Source: Sphingobium sp. EM0848 (lineage in GTDB: Bacteria; Pseudomonadota; Alphaproteobacteria; Sphingomonadales; Sphingomonadaceae). Taken from it: a stretch of 64,000 nt of DNA. The position numbers were made by a program, and so were the translations under genes. The stretch spans positions 3,057,501 through 3,121,500 of the forward strand of contig NZ_JABXWB010000001.1 in NCBI RefSeq assembly GCF_013375555.1. Direction: 5' to 3'. The notes beneath the pieces are model-generated. The model was given only the letters and a program-made list of their open reading frames with translations. It had not been told where the DNA came from and did no database searches. Of this stretch, positions 53,940 to 63,560 are shown piece by piece; the first letter of the stretch is position 1, and every line of letters begins with the position of its first letter.

Positions 53940-54866
53940 GGACGGGGGTGGTGTGAACGAGACGTCACTAGAAAAGCAGACACACACTGCGCGCGTCAGC
54001 TCGCGCGCGTGTTATCCGTGTTAGCGGCGGTGTTGTGTCATATCAAACTACCATCTCCCGTCCTTATGCAAACCGTAATTATAGCCGTGTGCCGCCATCC
54101 ATAACGAGACCAGCGAGCACAGGCTTTTTGTGTCATCGGTGCGCCCTACACAGCCAGGCGTCACGACAACAGCACCGCGCGGCCATCCTTCTTCGGCCCT
54201 TCCTGCGCGGATCGCCATTCACCGTCCTGCTGTGCGAGTTTCCGTCATTCGCTGGCGTACCGGCAAGCAGGAGCGTTTGGAAGGCGCGGCTCCTAGCAAC
54301 CGGGGATTCGGCAGTCCTGAGTACGGTGTGCTCTCCCTATTAGTGGTGGTCGTGGAAAATAAGAGGTCCTGCGCGCGTAAGAGACACGACAAGAAGCAGT
54401 TACACCAACATGTACATGCATGCCGTTGTAGCATCGAAAGCGAGACTTATACGATATACGGTACGTGGAACACGTGCGCCCAGTATGAGAGAACGACACG
54501 ACACGCAGAATCCCACGTCTGACTCAAATCTCTCGCAGTAGGAAGAACAATTAAAAAGAAGAGCTGACAGTCTCCTTAACTAGAATCGCTACACGTGAAG
54601 AAAAGTGACAGCAACAGTCTACCAAAGTATATAGTGCTCATCCTATGTAGACTAGTACGTGAGAGAACACAAAAAGTAAACCAGCACTGCGGCGAGAAGT
54701 GTGATAATAAAGAAATACGCAAAATAAAAAGAGGAAAATGAAAAAAAAGAAAATAATATGAGATAAGTAAAAAAAAATGTAATAGAAAAGGAGAGGAAAA
54801 AAAGAGCGAAAAAAGACAAGAAAACCCCGGACAAATAATTTTAGAAAGGAAGTGAATAGAAATGCG
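53940..54866. other. Anomalous, probably low-quality sequence
   Basis: No gene can be supported in 53,886-54,840. From about 53,940 the sequence loses codon structure; by 54,720 it is A-rich. The 60 bases 54,721-54,780 contain 42 A, 9 G, 9 T and no C, unlike any other part of the window. At about 54,866 it switches abruptly back to high-GC rne coding sequence. The gradual decay from left to right over about 900 bases resembles an unedited read tail that replaced the true 3' end of rne. Confidence 0.75.
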
Positions 54867-56892
54867 GGCCCTCGGCTTCATCCTCGGCCTCGACCTCGGT
54901 TTCCGCTTCAGCGGCTTCAACCTCTTCGCCAGCCTCGCCTTCAACCGGAGCCTCGGCGTGCTGCTCGTCGCGCTGGCCGCCACGGCGGCGGCGGCGACGA
55001 CGGCGGCGACGGCCGCCTTCGCGGTCCTCCCCACGCTCGCTATGCTCTTCGTGCGCGGCTTCGACTTCCTCGACCTCTTCCTCGTCCAGTTCCTCGACGA
55101 TATCGAGATCGTCCTCTTCCTCGACGATCGGCGTATAGTCGACCACGCGCTCCGGACGCGGGCCGCTGGCCTCGACCGACATGCGCGCGCCCTCGATCTC
55201 GCCATCGGGCAGGATCGCGATGCGCACGCCATAGCGCTGCTCGATCTCATCGAGTTCGCGGCGCTTGTTGTTGAGGACGTAGAAAGCCGCTTCCTGGCTG
55301 GCGCGCAGCGTGATGAGGCTGCCGCGACCACGCGCCGCTTCCTCTTCCAGCATGCGCAGAGCGCCCAGACCCGCCGACGAGGCGGTGCGGACCAGGCCCG
55401 TGCCTTCGCAATGCGGGCACTGGCGGGTCGACGCTTCCAGAACGCCGGTGCGCAACCGCTGGCGGCTCATTTCCATGAGGCCGAAGCCCGAAATGCGGCC
55501 GACCTGGATGCGGGCGCGATCGTCCTTCAGCGCCTCCTTCATCGCCTTCTCGACCTTACGGATGTTGGAGTTCACCTCCATGTCGATGAAGTCGATGACG
55601 ACCAGACCTGCCATGTCGCGCAGACGCAATTGGCGGGCGATTTCGCGCGCAGCCTCCAGATTGGTCGCAACAGCGGTCTGCTCGATGCCATGCTCGCGGG
55701 TCGAACGGCCCGAGTTGATGTCGATCGACACCAGCGCTTCGGTCGGGTTGATGACCAGATAGCCGCCGGACTTGAGCTGCACGACGGGGTTGTACATCGC
55801 CGCCAGCTGATCCTCGACGCTGGCGCGCTGGAACAGCGACACCGCATCGGCATATTGCTTCACCCGGCGCGCATGGCTGGGCATCAGCAGCTTCATGAAG
55901 TCCTTGGCGGCCTTATAGCCATATTCGCCCTCGACGATGACCTCTTCGATATCCTTGTTGTAGATATCGCGGATCGCTCGCTTGATGAGGTCGCTGTCAT
56001 TGTGGATCAGCGCGGGGGCGTCGGATTTCAGCGTCTTTTCGCGGATTTCGTCCCACAGACGGGCGAGATAGTCGAAGTCGCGCTTGATCTCCGGCTTGGT
56101 GCGCTGGAGGCCCGCCGTGCGGACGATGCAGCCCATGGTGGAGGGCAGCGCCATTTCCGCGATGATCGATTTCAAGCGCTTGCGGTCGGCGGCGTTCGAA
56201 ATCTTGCGCGAAATCCCGCCGCCATGCGACGTGTTCGGCATCAGCACGCAGTAACGGCCCGCCAGCGACAGGTAAGTGGTCAGCGCCGCGCCCTTGTTGC
56301 CGCGCTCTTCCTTGACGACCTGCACCAGCAGCACCTGGCGGCGCTTGATGACGTCCTGAATCTTGTAACGGCGGCGCAGCGCCATGCGCTTGCGGCGCAG
56401 TTCGTCGGCGGCCTCGTCGCCCTTGCCGCGACGGCCGCGACCGCGATTGCCGTTCTCGGCGCTCTCGCCCCCGTTGCCTTCGCCCTCATGATCTTCATCG
56501 TCATGATGATGGGTGGCTTCGACCAGCTCCAGTCCGCCATCGGACGCATTGGGATGATCGTCCTCATCCTCGAAATCGGCGCGCAGAGCGGCTTCTTCCT
56601 CGGCATGCTCACGCTCTTCGCGCAGCAGGGCCTCGCGGTCCTCGCGCGGAATCTGGTAGTAATCGGGATGGATTTCGCTGAAAGCCAGGAAGCCGTGGCG
56701 ATTGCCGCCATAATCGACAAACGCCGCCTGAAGCGAAGGCTCCACGCGGGTCACTTTGGCCAGATAGATATTGCCCTTGAGCTGCTTGTGCTCGGCCGAT
56801 TCGAAGTCGAACTCCTCGATCCGGTTACCCTTGACGACCGCGACCCGGGTTTCTTCCCGGTGGCGCGCATCGATCAGCATACGCATTGTCAT
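54841..56892 (-). CDS. rne: Ribonuclease E (3' end lost in anomalous sequence)
   Basis: Endonuclease that starts mRNA decay and processes rRNA. The 683 codons contain a split S1 domain with a His/Glu/Asp-rich insert (about 100-170), the RNase H- and DNase I-like core (VSIDINSGRSTREHGIEQTA, VVIDFIDMEVNSNIRKVEKA), the zinc-link CPHCEGTG and the small domain to about 580. An Arg-rich and an acidic stretch follow. The last seven residues (HFYSLPF) come from the abnormal sequence, so the true scaffold end is missing. An ATG at 56886 is also possible. Confidence 0.9.
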   Translation of the reverse strand: MTMRMLIDARHREETRVAVVKGNRIEEFDFESAEHKQLKGNIYLAKVTRVEPSLQAAFVDYGGNRHGFLAFSEIHPDYYQIPREDREALLREEREHAEEEAALRADFEDEDDHPNASDGGLELVEATHHHDDEDHEGEGNGGESAENGNRGRGRRGKGDEAADELRRKRMALRRRYKIQDVIKRRQVLLVQVVKEERGNKGAALTTYLSLAGRYCVLMPNTSHGGGISRKISNAADRKRLKSIIAEMALPSTMGCIVRTAGLQRTKPEIKRDFDYLARLWDEIREKTLKSDAPALIHNDSDLIKRAIRDIYNKDIEEVIVEGEYGYKAAKDFMKLLMPSHARRVKQYADAVSLFQRASVEDQLAAMYNPVVQLKSGGYLVINPTEALVSIDINSGRSTREHGIEQTAVATNLEAAREIARQLRLRDMAGLVVIDFIDMEVNSNIRKVEKAMKEALKDDRARIQVGRISGFGLMEMSRQRLRTGVLEASTRQCPHCEGTGLVRTASSAGLGALRMLEEEAARGRGSLITLRASQEAAFYVLNNKRRELDEIEQRYGVRIAILPDGEIEGARMSVEASGPRPERVVDYTPIVEEEDDLDIVEELDEEEVEEVEAAHEEHSERGEDREGGRRRRRRRRRRGGQRDEQHAEAPVEGEAGEEVEAAEAETEVEAEDEAEGPHFYSLPF

Positions 56893-57387
56893 TTATTGTT
56901 CTCCGGCGTGGACGACCAGCGGCGCTGGGCCGGGTCGCCACGCGATAGTAGGGGGGCGGCGCGAATTGCTGCATCGCCCGGTTTTGTTGGAAAAGCTGCG
57001 TGTCTGCTGCCGGGGCAGGGCCGGACCATGTGCCGGACACCACCAACCACGCCGCATCGCCCGGAACCGGGTTCAGCGTGGATTGGAAATCATGCCTCAT
57101 GCAGCGTCAACCTGTTCGCGCATCGTGTCGGACGTTTTGGGCCGCCGCCGATGCCATCGTGAAATGCCCCAAAAGGGCCAGCGCACAATATGGGCAAGCC
57201 TCTCGGGAATGTGAATGGGTAGCAGTCAAAATGCGTAGGGGCAACGGCCCCCCGAAATATTGTTGCCTGCCCGGCGCTGCTTAGTCTTTTCATGGTGAAG
57301 ATGAAGTTAACCGTGCTGTTTTACCCCGCAAAAAGAGCCGATGCTTAATGCCGGATTCAGCGTGGGGACGCTGGACGGGTGGGCGTC
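56893..57387. other. Long gene-free stretch upstream of rne
   Basis: About 495 bases lie between the divergent rne and amidase starts. I find no convincing gene; short open frames here lack ribosome sites and family features. CCCGG-AA-CCGGG near 57,060 is the only clear small palindrome. E. coli rne has a long 5' leader used for autoregulation, so a long rne leader is a reasonable guess. Confidence 0.5.
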
Positions 57388-58371
57388 ATGAAATTTGGCT
57401 GGACGGCCATGGGCGGTACGTTGCACAAGCGGCGCATGCTCCCAACTGTTGCGCTTGCAAGCGCCTTTTTTGCGGCGACGCCCGGTCATGCCGGGGGCAT
57501 TTCCGCTGTCATTCTGGACGGCGATCAGGTGATCGTGCGCTTTGACGCGCCCGCCAATATGGCGCCGCGCCCGGCCAGGCGCGTCCACAGCATCACCGTG
57601 CCGATCCCGCCGGTGGCGCGCGGCGTGACGTTGCCGCCGGTGGAGGGGCCGCGTGACGCGTCCCGCCCGTTGGTGGTGATTGATGCGGGCCATGGTGGCC
57701 ATGATCCCGGTGCGATCAACCGCGAAAATGGCGAACGGGAAAAGGATGTGACCCTTGCCATCGCTCAGGCGATCCGGGACCAGCTGCTGAAATCGGGTCG
57801 GGTGCGCGTGGCCTTGACCCGTGATGACGACCGCTTCCTGGTGTTGCAGGAGCGCTATGGCATCGCCCGCAAGCTCAATGCCGACCTGTTCATCTCGATC
57901 CACGCCGATTCGGCGGACAATGACATGGCGCGCGGGGCGACCGTCTATACCCTGTCCGAAACCGCGTCCGACCGCGAAGCGGCGCGGCTGGCGGCGCGGG
58001 AAAACAAGGTGGATGTGCTGAACGGCGTCAATCTGGGCGGCCAGTCGGGCGATGTATCGTCTATCCTCATCGACCTGACGCAGCGGGAATCGATGAACAT
58101 CTCCGTCAATTTCGCCCGGCTGTTGCAACGCGAGGCGGCGCCCTATGTGCCGTTTCGCGGTGCGGCGCACCGTTTCGCTTCGCTGATGGTGCTGAAGGCG
58201 CCCGATACGCCGTCGGTGTTGTTCGAGACGGGCTATATCTCCAACACCGCCGACGCGGCTTTCCTGGCGTCGAAGGAGGGGCAGGCCAATATCGCCAAGG
58301 GCGTCGCCCGCGCCGTCGAAGTGCATTTCGCGCGCAAGCTCGCCATGCGCGGGGGCGGGGCGGGCGGTTAG
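57388..58371 (+). CDS. N-acetylmuramoyl-L-alanine amidase
   Basis: Zinc amidase that splits septal peptidoglycan, AmiC-like, 327 residues. An N-terminal signal segment (about 12-36, ending ATPGHAG) is followed by a short linker and the Amidase_3 domain: VVIDAGHGGHDPGAIN, FISIHADSADN and LFETGYISNTADAAFL. The ATG at 57388 is chosen; a GTG at 57379 would add three residues. It precedes the PBP1A gene by 50 bases, and the two probably form a cell-wall operon. It lacks a clear AMIN domain. Confidence 0.9.
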   Translation: MKFGWTAMGGTLHKRRMLPTVALASAFFAATPGHAGGISAVILDGDQVIVRFDAPANMAPRPARRVHSITVPIPPVARGVTLPPVEGPRDASRPLVVIDAGHGGHDPGAINRENGEREKDVTLAIAQAIRDQLLKSGRVRVALTRDDDRFLVLQERYGIARKLNADLFISIHADSADNDMARGATVYTLSETASDREAARLAARENKVDVLNGVNLGGQSGDVSSILIDLTQRESMNISVNFARLLQREAAPYVPFRGAAHRFASLMVLKAPDTPSVLFETGYISNTADAAFLASKEGQANIAKGVARAVEVHFARKLAMRGGGAGG

Positions 58372-58421
58372 TCGATCCGCTCTGGCGCTAGGCGCAATTT
58401 CACCCTAGAGCCTCGGACATC

Positions 58422-60959
58422 ATGGAAGAGGCTCGCCCAGAAAACGCCGCATCGTCCTTCACCCAGCGCCTGCGTCAGGGCGTGAGCGGGCTTCGGGAAC
58501 GGTTCCATCCGCATTGGGAGCGCCGCTGGTTCCGCTGGATCGCGATCGGGCTGGGCGGACTGTTGCTTGCCTATGCGCTCTTCTGGCTGATCTTCGCGCG
58601 CGGCCTGCCCGATGCGGCGACGCTGCTGAACTATGAACCGCCATTGCCCACCATCGTGCGCGACGCCAACGGCCAGCCGGTCCACAGCTACGCCCGCGAA
58701 CGGCGCGTCCAGCTGCAATATAGCGATTATCCGCCGCTGCTGATTCACGCCTATCTGTCGGCGGAGGACAAGACCTTCTTCGAACATCATGGCGTCGACT
58801 TCACCGGGCTGGCTGGGGCCGTGTTCGACTATGCGACCAAGATCGGCTCGGGGCAGCGCGCCCGTGGCGGCTCCACCATCACCCAGCAGGTGGCGAAGAA
58901 CCTGTTGATCGGTGACGAATATTCGCCGACCCGAAAAGTGAAGGAGATGATCCTCGCCTATCGCATGGAAAATGTGCTGACCAAGCAGCAGATTCTGGAA
59001 CTCTACCTCAACCAGATTTTCCTTGGCCGTAACGCCTATGGCGTGCAGGCGGCGGCGCGTGCCTATTTCGACAAGGATGTGGGCGATCTCAAGCTGCACG
59101 AAATGGCCTATCTGGCGATCCTGCCCAAGGGGCCGGCCAATTACCGCCCGGAAAGCCCGACCGGCCATGAGCGTGCGCTGGACCGCCGCAACTGGGCGCT
59201 GGGCGAAATGTACAAAAATGGCTGGATCACCAAGGCCCAGCGGGACGAGGCGCAGGCCCAGCCTCTGGGCACCGTGTCGGCCCATGGCTCCAGCTTCGAC
59301 GCCCGCGCCGGCGGCTATTATATGGAGGAGGTGCGCCGTCGCCTGATCCAGCTTTTCGGTGAAAAGGCGCAGGATGGCCCCAACAGTGTCTATGCCGGCG
59401 GTCTCTGGGTGCGCAGCCCCTATGATCCGAAAATCCAGGACCTGACGGCGACCGCGCTGCGCAACGGCCTGCTGCGCTTCGACGCGGGCAAGGGTTGGTC
59501 CGGGCCGGTCGGCAGGATCGACATGGCGCGCGGATGGGAGCGGGAACTGGCGGCGAGCTACATCGATGTCGACTATGCCGGATGGCGCGTAGCGGTGATC
59601 GTCAACAGCGGGTCGTCATCGGCGCAGATCGGCTTTTCGGACGGTTCGACCGGGACCTTGCCAGCAGGATCGGCGCAACTGCCCTATCGCAAGACCGGCG
59701 GTCCGGCCTTTGCCGCGCTGAAGCCCGGCGACCTGATCGTCGTTGCGCGCAACGGCAATGAATGGGCGCTGCGCAACATTCCCGAAGTGTCCGGCGGCAT
59801 GGTGGTGGAGGAAACCCATTCGGGCCGCATCCATGCCATGCAGGGCGGGTTCGACAGCCGCCTGTCCTCCTATAACCGCGCGACGCAGGCGATGCGCCAG
59901 CCCGGATCGACCATCAAGCCCTTCGTCTATGCCGCCGCGCTGGACAATGGCATGACCCCGGCCTCGATCATCGTCGACGGCCCGCTCTGCATTTATCAGG
60001 GCGCGGGCCTCGGCCAGAAATGCTTCCGCAACTTCTCGGGCGGCAGCGCCGGGCCGCAGACGCTGCGCTGGGGCGTTGAGCAGTCGCGCAACCTGATGAC
60101 CGTGCGCGCCGCCAGCCAGACCGGCATGGATCGCGTCGTGCGCACCATCAAGGCCATGGGTATCGGCGACTATCAGCCCTATCTGTCCTATGCGCTGGGC
60201 GCCGGCGAAACCACGGTGGAGCGGATGGTGAACGCCTATGCGATGCTCGCCAACCAGGGGCGGCAGCTGACCCCCAAGCTGATGGACTATGTGCAGGACC
60301 GGCATGGCAAGGTGATCTGGCCGCAGCGCTGGCGCGCCTGCGACGGCTGCAACATGGCGAACTGGGACGGCAAGCCGATGCCGCGCTTCGGTTTCGAGGG
60401 CAAACAGGTGATGAACCCCATGACCGCCTATCAGGTCGTGCACATTGCCGAAGGCGTGATCCAGCGTGGCACGGCCACGATCCTCGCCGATCTTAACCGT
60501 CCGCTGTTCGGCAAGACCGGCACCACCAACGGTCCCACCAACGTCTGGTTCGTGGGCGGCTCGCCCGATCTCGTGGCGGGTGTCTATATCGGCTACGATC
60601 AGCCGCGCAGCCTGGGCGGCTGGGCGCAGGGCGGCCGCGTCGCCGCGCCGATCTGGAAGGCGGCGATGACCCCGGTGCTGGAAACCATGCCCAAGACGCC
60701 CTTCATTGCCCCGGCGGGCATCCGCATGGTCACGATCGACCGCCGGTCGGGCAAGCGCGTCTATGGTGTCTGGCCGACCGACGAGCCGAAGCCCGCCGTA
60801 ATCTGGGAAGCGTTCAAGCCCGAATCCGAACCGCGCCGTTCGATCCGCAAGGAAGAGGTTGCTGCGCAGGACAAGGCCGCCGCCCGGATCGAGGCCACCG
60901 TCCAGCGCCGCCAGCGCACGGACAGCGATTTCCTTCAGGATCAGGGCGGTATTTATTGA
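58422..60959 (+). CDS. mrcA: Penicillin-binding protein 1A
   Basis: Bifunctional peptidoglycan synthase of 845 residues. One membrane helix lies at about 37-58. The glycosyltransferase domain has its catalytic Glu at about 115 in SAEDKTFFEHHGVD and the block GGSTITQQVAKNLL. An OB-like insert (about 300-470) is followed by the transpeptidase: S496 in PGSTIKPF (SxxK), SRN (SxN) and GKTGTTN (KTG). The order amidase-PBP1A suits coordinated wall turnover. Confidence 0.95.
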   Translation: MEEARPENAASSFTQRLRQGVSGLRERFHPHWERRWFRWIAIGLGGLLLAYALFWLIFARGLPDAATLLNYEPPLPTIVRDANGQPVHSYARERRVQLQYSDYPPLLIHAYLSAEDKTFFEHHGVDFTGLAGAVFDYATKIGSGQRARGGSTITQQVAKNLLIGDEYSPTRKVKEMILAYRMENVLTKQQILELYLNQIFLGRNAYGVQAAARAYFDKDVGDLKLHEMAYLAILPKGPANYRPESPTGHERALDRRNWALGEMYKNGWITKAQRDEAQAQPLGTVSAHGSSFDARAGGYYMEEVRRRLIQLFGEKAQDGPNSVYAGGLWVRSPYDPKIQDLTATALRNGLLRFDAGKGWSGPVGRIDMARGWERELAASYIDVDYAGWRVAVIVNSGSSSAQIGFSDGSTGTLPAGSAQLPYRKTGGPAFAALKPGDLIVVARNGNEWALRNIPEVSGGMVVEETHSGRIHAMQGGFDSRLSSYNRATQAMRQPGSTIKPFVYAAALDNGMTPASIIVDGPLCIYQGAGLGQKCFRNFSGGSAGPQTLRWGVEQSRNLMTVRAASQTGMDRVVRTIKAMGIGDYQPYLSYALGAGETTVERMVNAYAMLANQGRQLTPKLMDYVQDRHGKVIWPQRWRACDGCNMANWDGKPMPRFGFEGKQVMNPMTAYQVVHIAEGVIQRGTATILADLNRPLFGKTGTTNGPTNVWFVGGSPDLVAGVYIGYDQPRSLGGWAQGGRVAAPIWKAAMTPVLETMPKTPFIAPAGIRMVTIDRRSGKRVYGVWPTDEPKPAVIWEAFKPESEPRRSIRKEEVAAQDKAAARIEATVQRRQRTDSDFLQDQGGIY

Positions 60960-61111
60960 CATCCACGACCGCTTGGGTGGGGAGCTGCTTTTTGCTACCT
61001 TCCCGGCGATTGCCCGGTAAAGCCGGTTTTCCTTGACGCGCGCGCCGCGCCGCAAGAAAGGACCGCATCAAGACCGTTCGCGCCGCAGGCGTGAAATTTG
61101 GAGAACAGACC

Positions 61112-62239
61112 ATGCGCGCCGAAGCGCAGCAATATATCGACCGCATCGACGCCGCGCTGGATTTGCTGCGCCGTTTCCTGGACTGGGACCGCGCGCTGCG
61201 CCGCCTGGATGAACTGAACGCCCGCGTCGAGGACCCGACGCTCTGGGACAATCAGAAACTCGCGCAGGAAGTGATGCGCGAGCGCACCCGGCTGGACGCC
61301 GCCATTGGCGCCACCCGCGCGATCGACAGCGAGAAGACCGACACCGCCGAACTCATCGAAATGGCCGAGGCCGAGGGCGATGAGGATATGGTGAACGAGG
61401 CCGTTGCGTCGCTGAAGGCGCTGGCTGACCGGGCCGATGAGGACAAGATCAAGGCGCTGCTGGCGGGCGAGGCCGACGCCAGCGACACCTATCTGGAAAT
61501 CCACGCTGGCGCGGGTGGTACCGAAAGTCAGGATTGGGCCGAAATGCTCAGCCGCATGTACCGCCGCTGGGCGGAACGGCGCGGCTATAAGGTGGAACTG
61601 GTCGACTATCAGGCGGGCGATCAGGCGGGCATCAAGTCCGCGACCTTCCTGTTCAAGGGCGAGAATGCCTATGGCTATGCCAAGACGGAGAGCGGCGTCC
61701 ACCGTCTGGTGCGCATCAGCCCCTATGACAGTTCGGCGCGGCGGCACACCAGCTTCTCGTCGGTCTGGGTCTATCCGGTGATCGACGACAATATCGAGAT
61801 TGAGGTCAATGAGAGCGACCTCAAGATCGACACCTACCGCGCGTCGGGTGCGGGCGGGCAGCACGTCAACACCACGGACTCGGCGGTCCGTATCACCCAC
61901 GTTCCCTCAGGCATCATCGTCGCGTCGCAGAATGACCGCTCGCAGCACAAGAACCGCGCGACGGCCATGAACATGCTGAAGGCGCGCCTCTACGAAGCGG
62001 AACTGCGCCGCCGGGAGGAAGCCGCTTCGACCGACTATCAGGCCAAGACCGAGATCGGCTGGGGCCACCAGATTCGTTCCTACGTCCTTCAGCCCTATCA
62101 GTTGGTGAAGGATTTGCGCACGGGCGTCACCTCCACTTCGCCCGACGATGTGCTGGACGGCGCGCTCGATCCCTTCATGGCGGCCGCCCTGTCGCAGAAG
62201 GTGACGGGCGAGAAGGTCGATGTGGAGGATGTCGACTGA
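61112..62239 (+). CDS. prfB: Peptide chain release factor 2
   Basis: Ends translation at UGA and UAA. The GGQ catalytic motif is at about residues 248-250 in SGAGGQHVNTTDS. The stop-codon tripeptide that reads SPF in E. coli RF2 is SPY here (RISPYDSSARR), a form I recall from other alphaproteobacteria. The frame is continuous from ATG 61112 (375 residues), so there is no programmed +1 frameshift of the E. coli kind. The last base of its TGA is the first base of the next gene's ATG. Confidence 0.95.
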   Translation: MRAEAQQYIDRIDAALDLLRRFLDWDRALRRLDELNARVEDPTLWDNQKLAQEVMRERTRLDAAIGATRAIDSEKTDTAELIEMAEAEGDEDMVNEAVASLKALADRADEDKIKALLAGEADASDTYLEIHAGAGGTESQDWAEMLSRMYRRWAERRGYKVELVDYQAGDQAGIKSATFLFKGENAYGYAKTESGVHRLVRISPYDSSARRHTSFSSVWVYPVIDDNIEIEVNESDLKIDTYRASGAGGQHVNTTDSAVRITHVPSGIIVASQNDRSQHKNRATAMNMLKARLYEAELRRREEAASTDYQAKTEIGWGHQIRSYVLQPYQLVKDLRTGVTSTSPDDVLDGALDPFMAAALSQKVTGEKVDVEDVD

Positions 62240-62973
62240 TGAAAAGTCCGGCGTGGCCGGCCGGAATCCTGACAGGATGCCTGCTGCTGCTGGCGGGCTG
62301 CGGCCCGTTTTCGTCGGACAAGAATAACGACCGCCCGGCGGCAGTCCGCGCTTTTCCGCGCGCCGACCGCCCGGTGGCCCCCATCGTTTCCACCCGCTGG
62401 TCGAGCGAAGAGGCCCGCGACCGTGTGAACGAGGCCGAGGACATCATGAACCGCGCGGGCATCCGGCGCGGCATGACCGTGGCCGACATCGGCGCGGGTG
62501 AGGGCTATTATACGGTGCGCCTCGCGAACAGGGTGGGTGACAGGGGGCGCGTGCTGGCCGAGGATATCATGCCCGAGGTGATCGAGGCCCTCAGCCGCCG
62601 CATCACGCGGGAGGATTGGCGCAATGTCAGCGTCAAGCTGGGCGCGCCGGAAAACCCCAGGCTGCCCGAAAACAGCTTTGACCGCATCTTCATGGTCCAC
62701 ATGTATCATGAGATTGCAGAGCCTTACGCCTTTCTCTGGAACCTCAGCCCTGCGCTCAAGCCCGATGGCGAACTGATCGTGGTGGATGCCAACCGGCCGA
62801 CCGACCAGCATGGCACGCCGCCGCGCCTGCTCGCCTGCGAACTGGCGGCGATGGGTTTCCGGCTGGAGGAACTGGTGCCCAAGCCGACGGCGGGCGGCTA
62901 TTTCGCCCGTTTCAAACGGGCCGCCGCGCGACCGGACCCCAGTGCAATCGTCCCTTGCGCCCTGCGTTCCTGA
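62239..62973 (+). CDS. Lipoprotein with a class I methyltransferase domain
   Basis: A 244-residue protein with a lipoprotein signal: LLLLAGC puts the lipid-bearing cysteine at residue 21. A SAM-dependent methyltransferase fold follows (motif I VADIGAGEGYYTVRLAN, then EDIMPEVIEAL and DGELIVVDANRP). If exported, the enzyme would sit in the periplasm, where SAM is not expected, so it may have lost catalysis or the signal may be used as a cytoplasmic anchor. It overlaps the prfB stop by one base and so shares its transcript. Confidence 0.8.
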   Translation: MKSPAWPAGILTGCLLLLAGCGPFSSDKNNDRPAAVRAFPRADRPVAPIVSTRWSSEEARDRVNEAEDIMNRAGIRRGMTVADIGAGEGYYTVRLANRVGDRGRVLAEDIMPEVIEALSRRITREDWRNVSVKLGAPENPRLPENSFDRIFMVHMYHEIAEPYAFLWNLSPALKPDGELIVVDANRPTDQHGTPPRLLACELAAMGFRLEELVPKPTAGGYFARFKRAAARPDPSAIVPCALRS

Positions 62974-63092
62974 CCGCATCTGTCGTTCCGCCCTTCCACT
63001 GACGCAAAATATGGTTAATGCGCAGCCAGCCGCGATTCGGTGCACGCTTTTGACCTGTTGTGGTGAACATGGCCTTCGGGGGAGGGGCAGGA

Positions 63093-63380
63093 ATGGCTGA
63101 GCTGACGCAGCGGCGGCACGATCCGCGCCACAAAATGTTCGGGCCGGTGGCACTGAGCTTCGGCGGCATCGCGGCGCGGGCGCATTTTCTGGACCTGTCC
63201 TGCACGGGCGCGCTCGCCCATTGCGAAACGCCGCCCGAGGCCGGCACCTTCCTGACCGTCGAGGCCCTGGGGCAGGCGGCGAGCGGACGGGTGATGTGGG
63301 CCAAGGGAAAGCGCTTCGGTATCCAGTTCAGTCAGCCGTTGACCCCGACGGTGATGACCGTCTGGATCGAGGGGCACTGA
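63093..63380 (+). CDS. PilZ-domain protein
   Basis: A 95-residue PilZ protein with RRHDPRHK (RxxxR) and DLSCTGAL (DxSxxG), so cyclic di-GMP binding is likely. The ATG at 63093 follows GGAGG by seven bases; an upstream in-frame start would add 11 residues. It is the third stand-alone PilZ gene in the window. It converges with the small membrane gene, six bases away. Confidence 0.85.
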   Translation: MAELTQRRHDPRHKMFGPVALSFGGIAARAHFLDLSCTGALAHCETPPEAGTFLTVEALGQAASGRVMWAKGKRFGIQFSQPLTPTVMTVWIEGH

Positions 63381-63386
63381 CCGGCT

Positions 63387-63542
63387 TCACCCCTTTTGCC
63401 GCCATTTGCGCAGCACCGCCACGCCCAGAAATCCACCGGCGACCAGCGCCGCGATCGCCCCGCCCGCCGTGACAAGCGCCCATGCGCCGGCCGCCAGCAG
63501 CCCGGTCAGGAAATCGACGATGATCAGCGTCAGGTGGATCAT
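63387..63542 (-). CDS. 51-residue membrane protein next to telA
   Basis: Two hydrophobic segments are visible (IVDFLTGLLAAGAWALVTAG and IAALVAGGFLGVAVL), with a basic end RKWRQKG. It lies 18 bases after the TelA-like gene on the same strand and is probably its downstream partner. No family is recognised. Confidence 0.65.
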   Translation of the reverse strand: MIHLTLIIVDFLTGLLAAGAWALVTAGGAIAALVAGGFLGVAVLRKWRQKG

Positions 63543-63560
63543 AACGACAGGAAGACGGTT

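Noticed and set aside
53886..54840. Several short open frames within the abnormal stretch
   Set aside because: They lack ribosome sites, codon bias and family features, and the sequence itself is doubtful.
54862..57162. 766-codon plus-strand frame
   Set aside because: Antisense to rne; no ribosome site or domain, and rne on the other strand is unmistakable.
61091..61200. Programmed frameshift site in prfB
   Set aside because: The reading frame is continuous from ATG 61112 with no internal UGA or CUU-UGA slip sequence.
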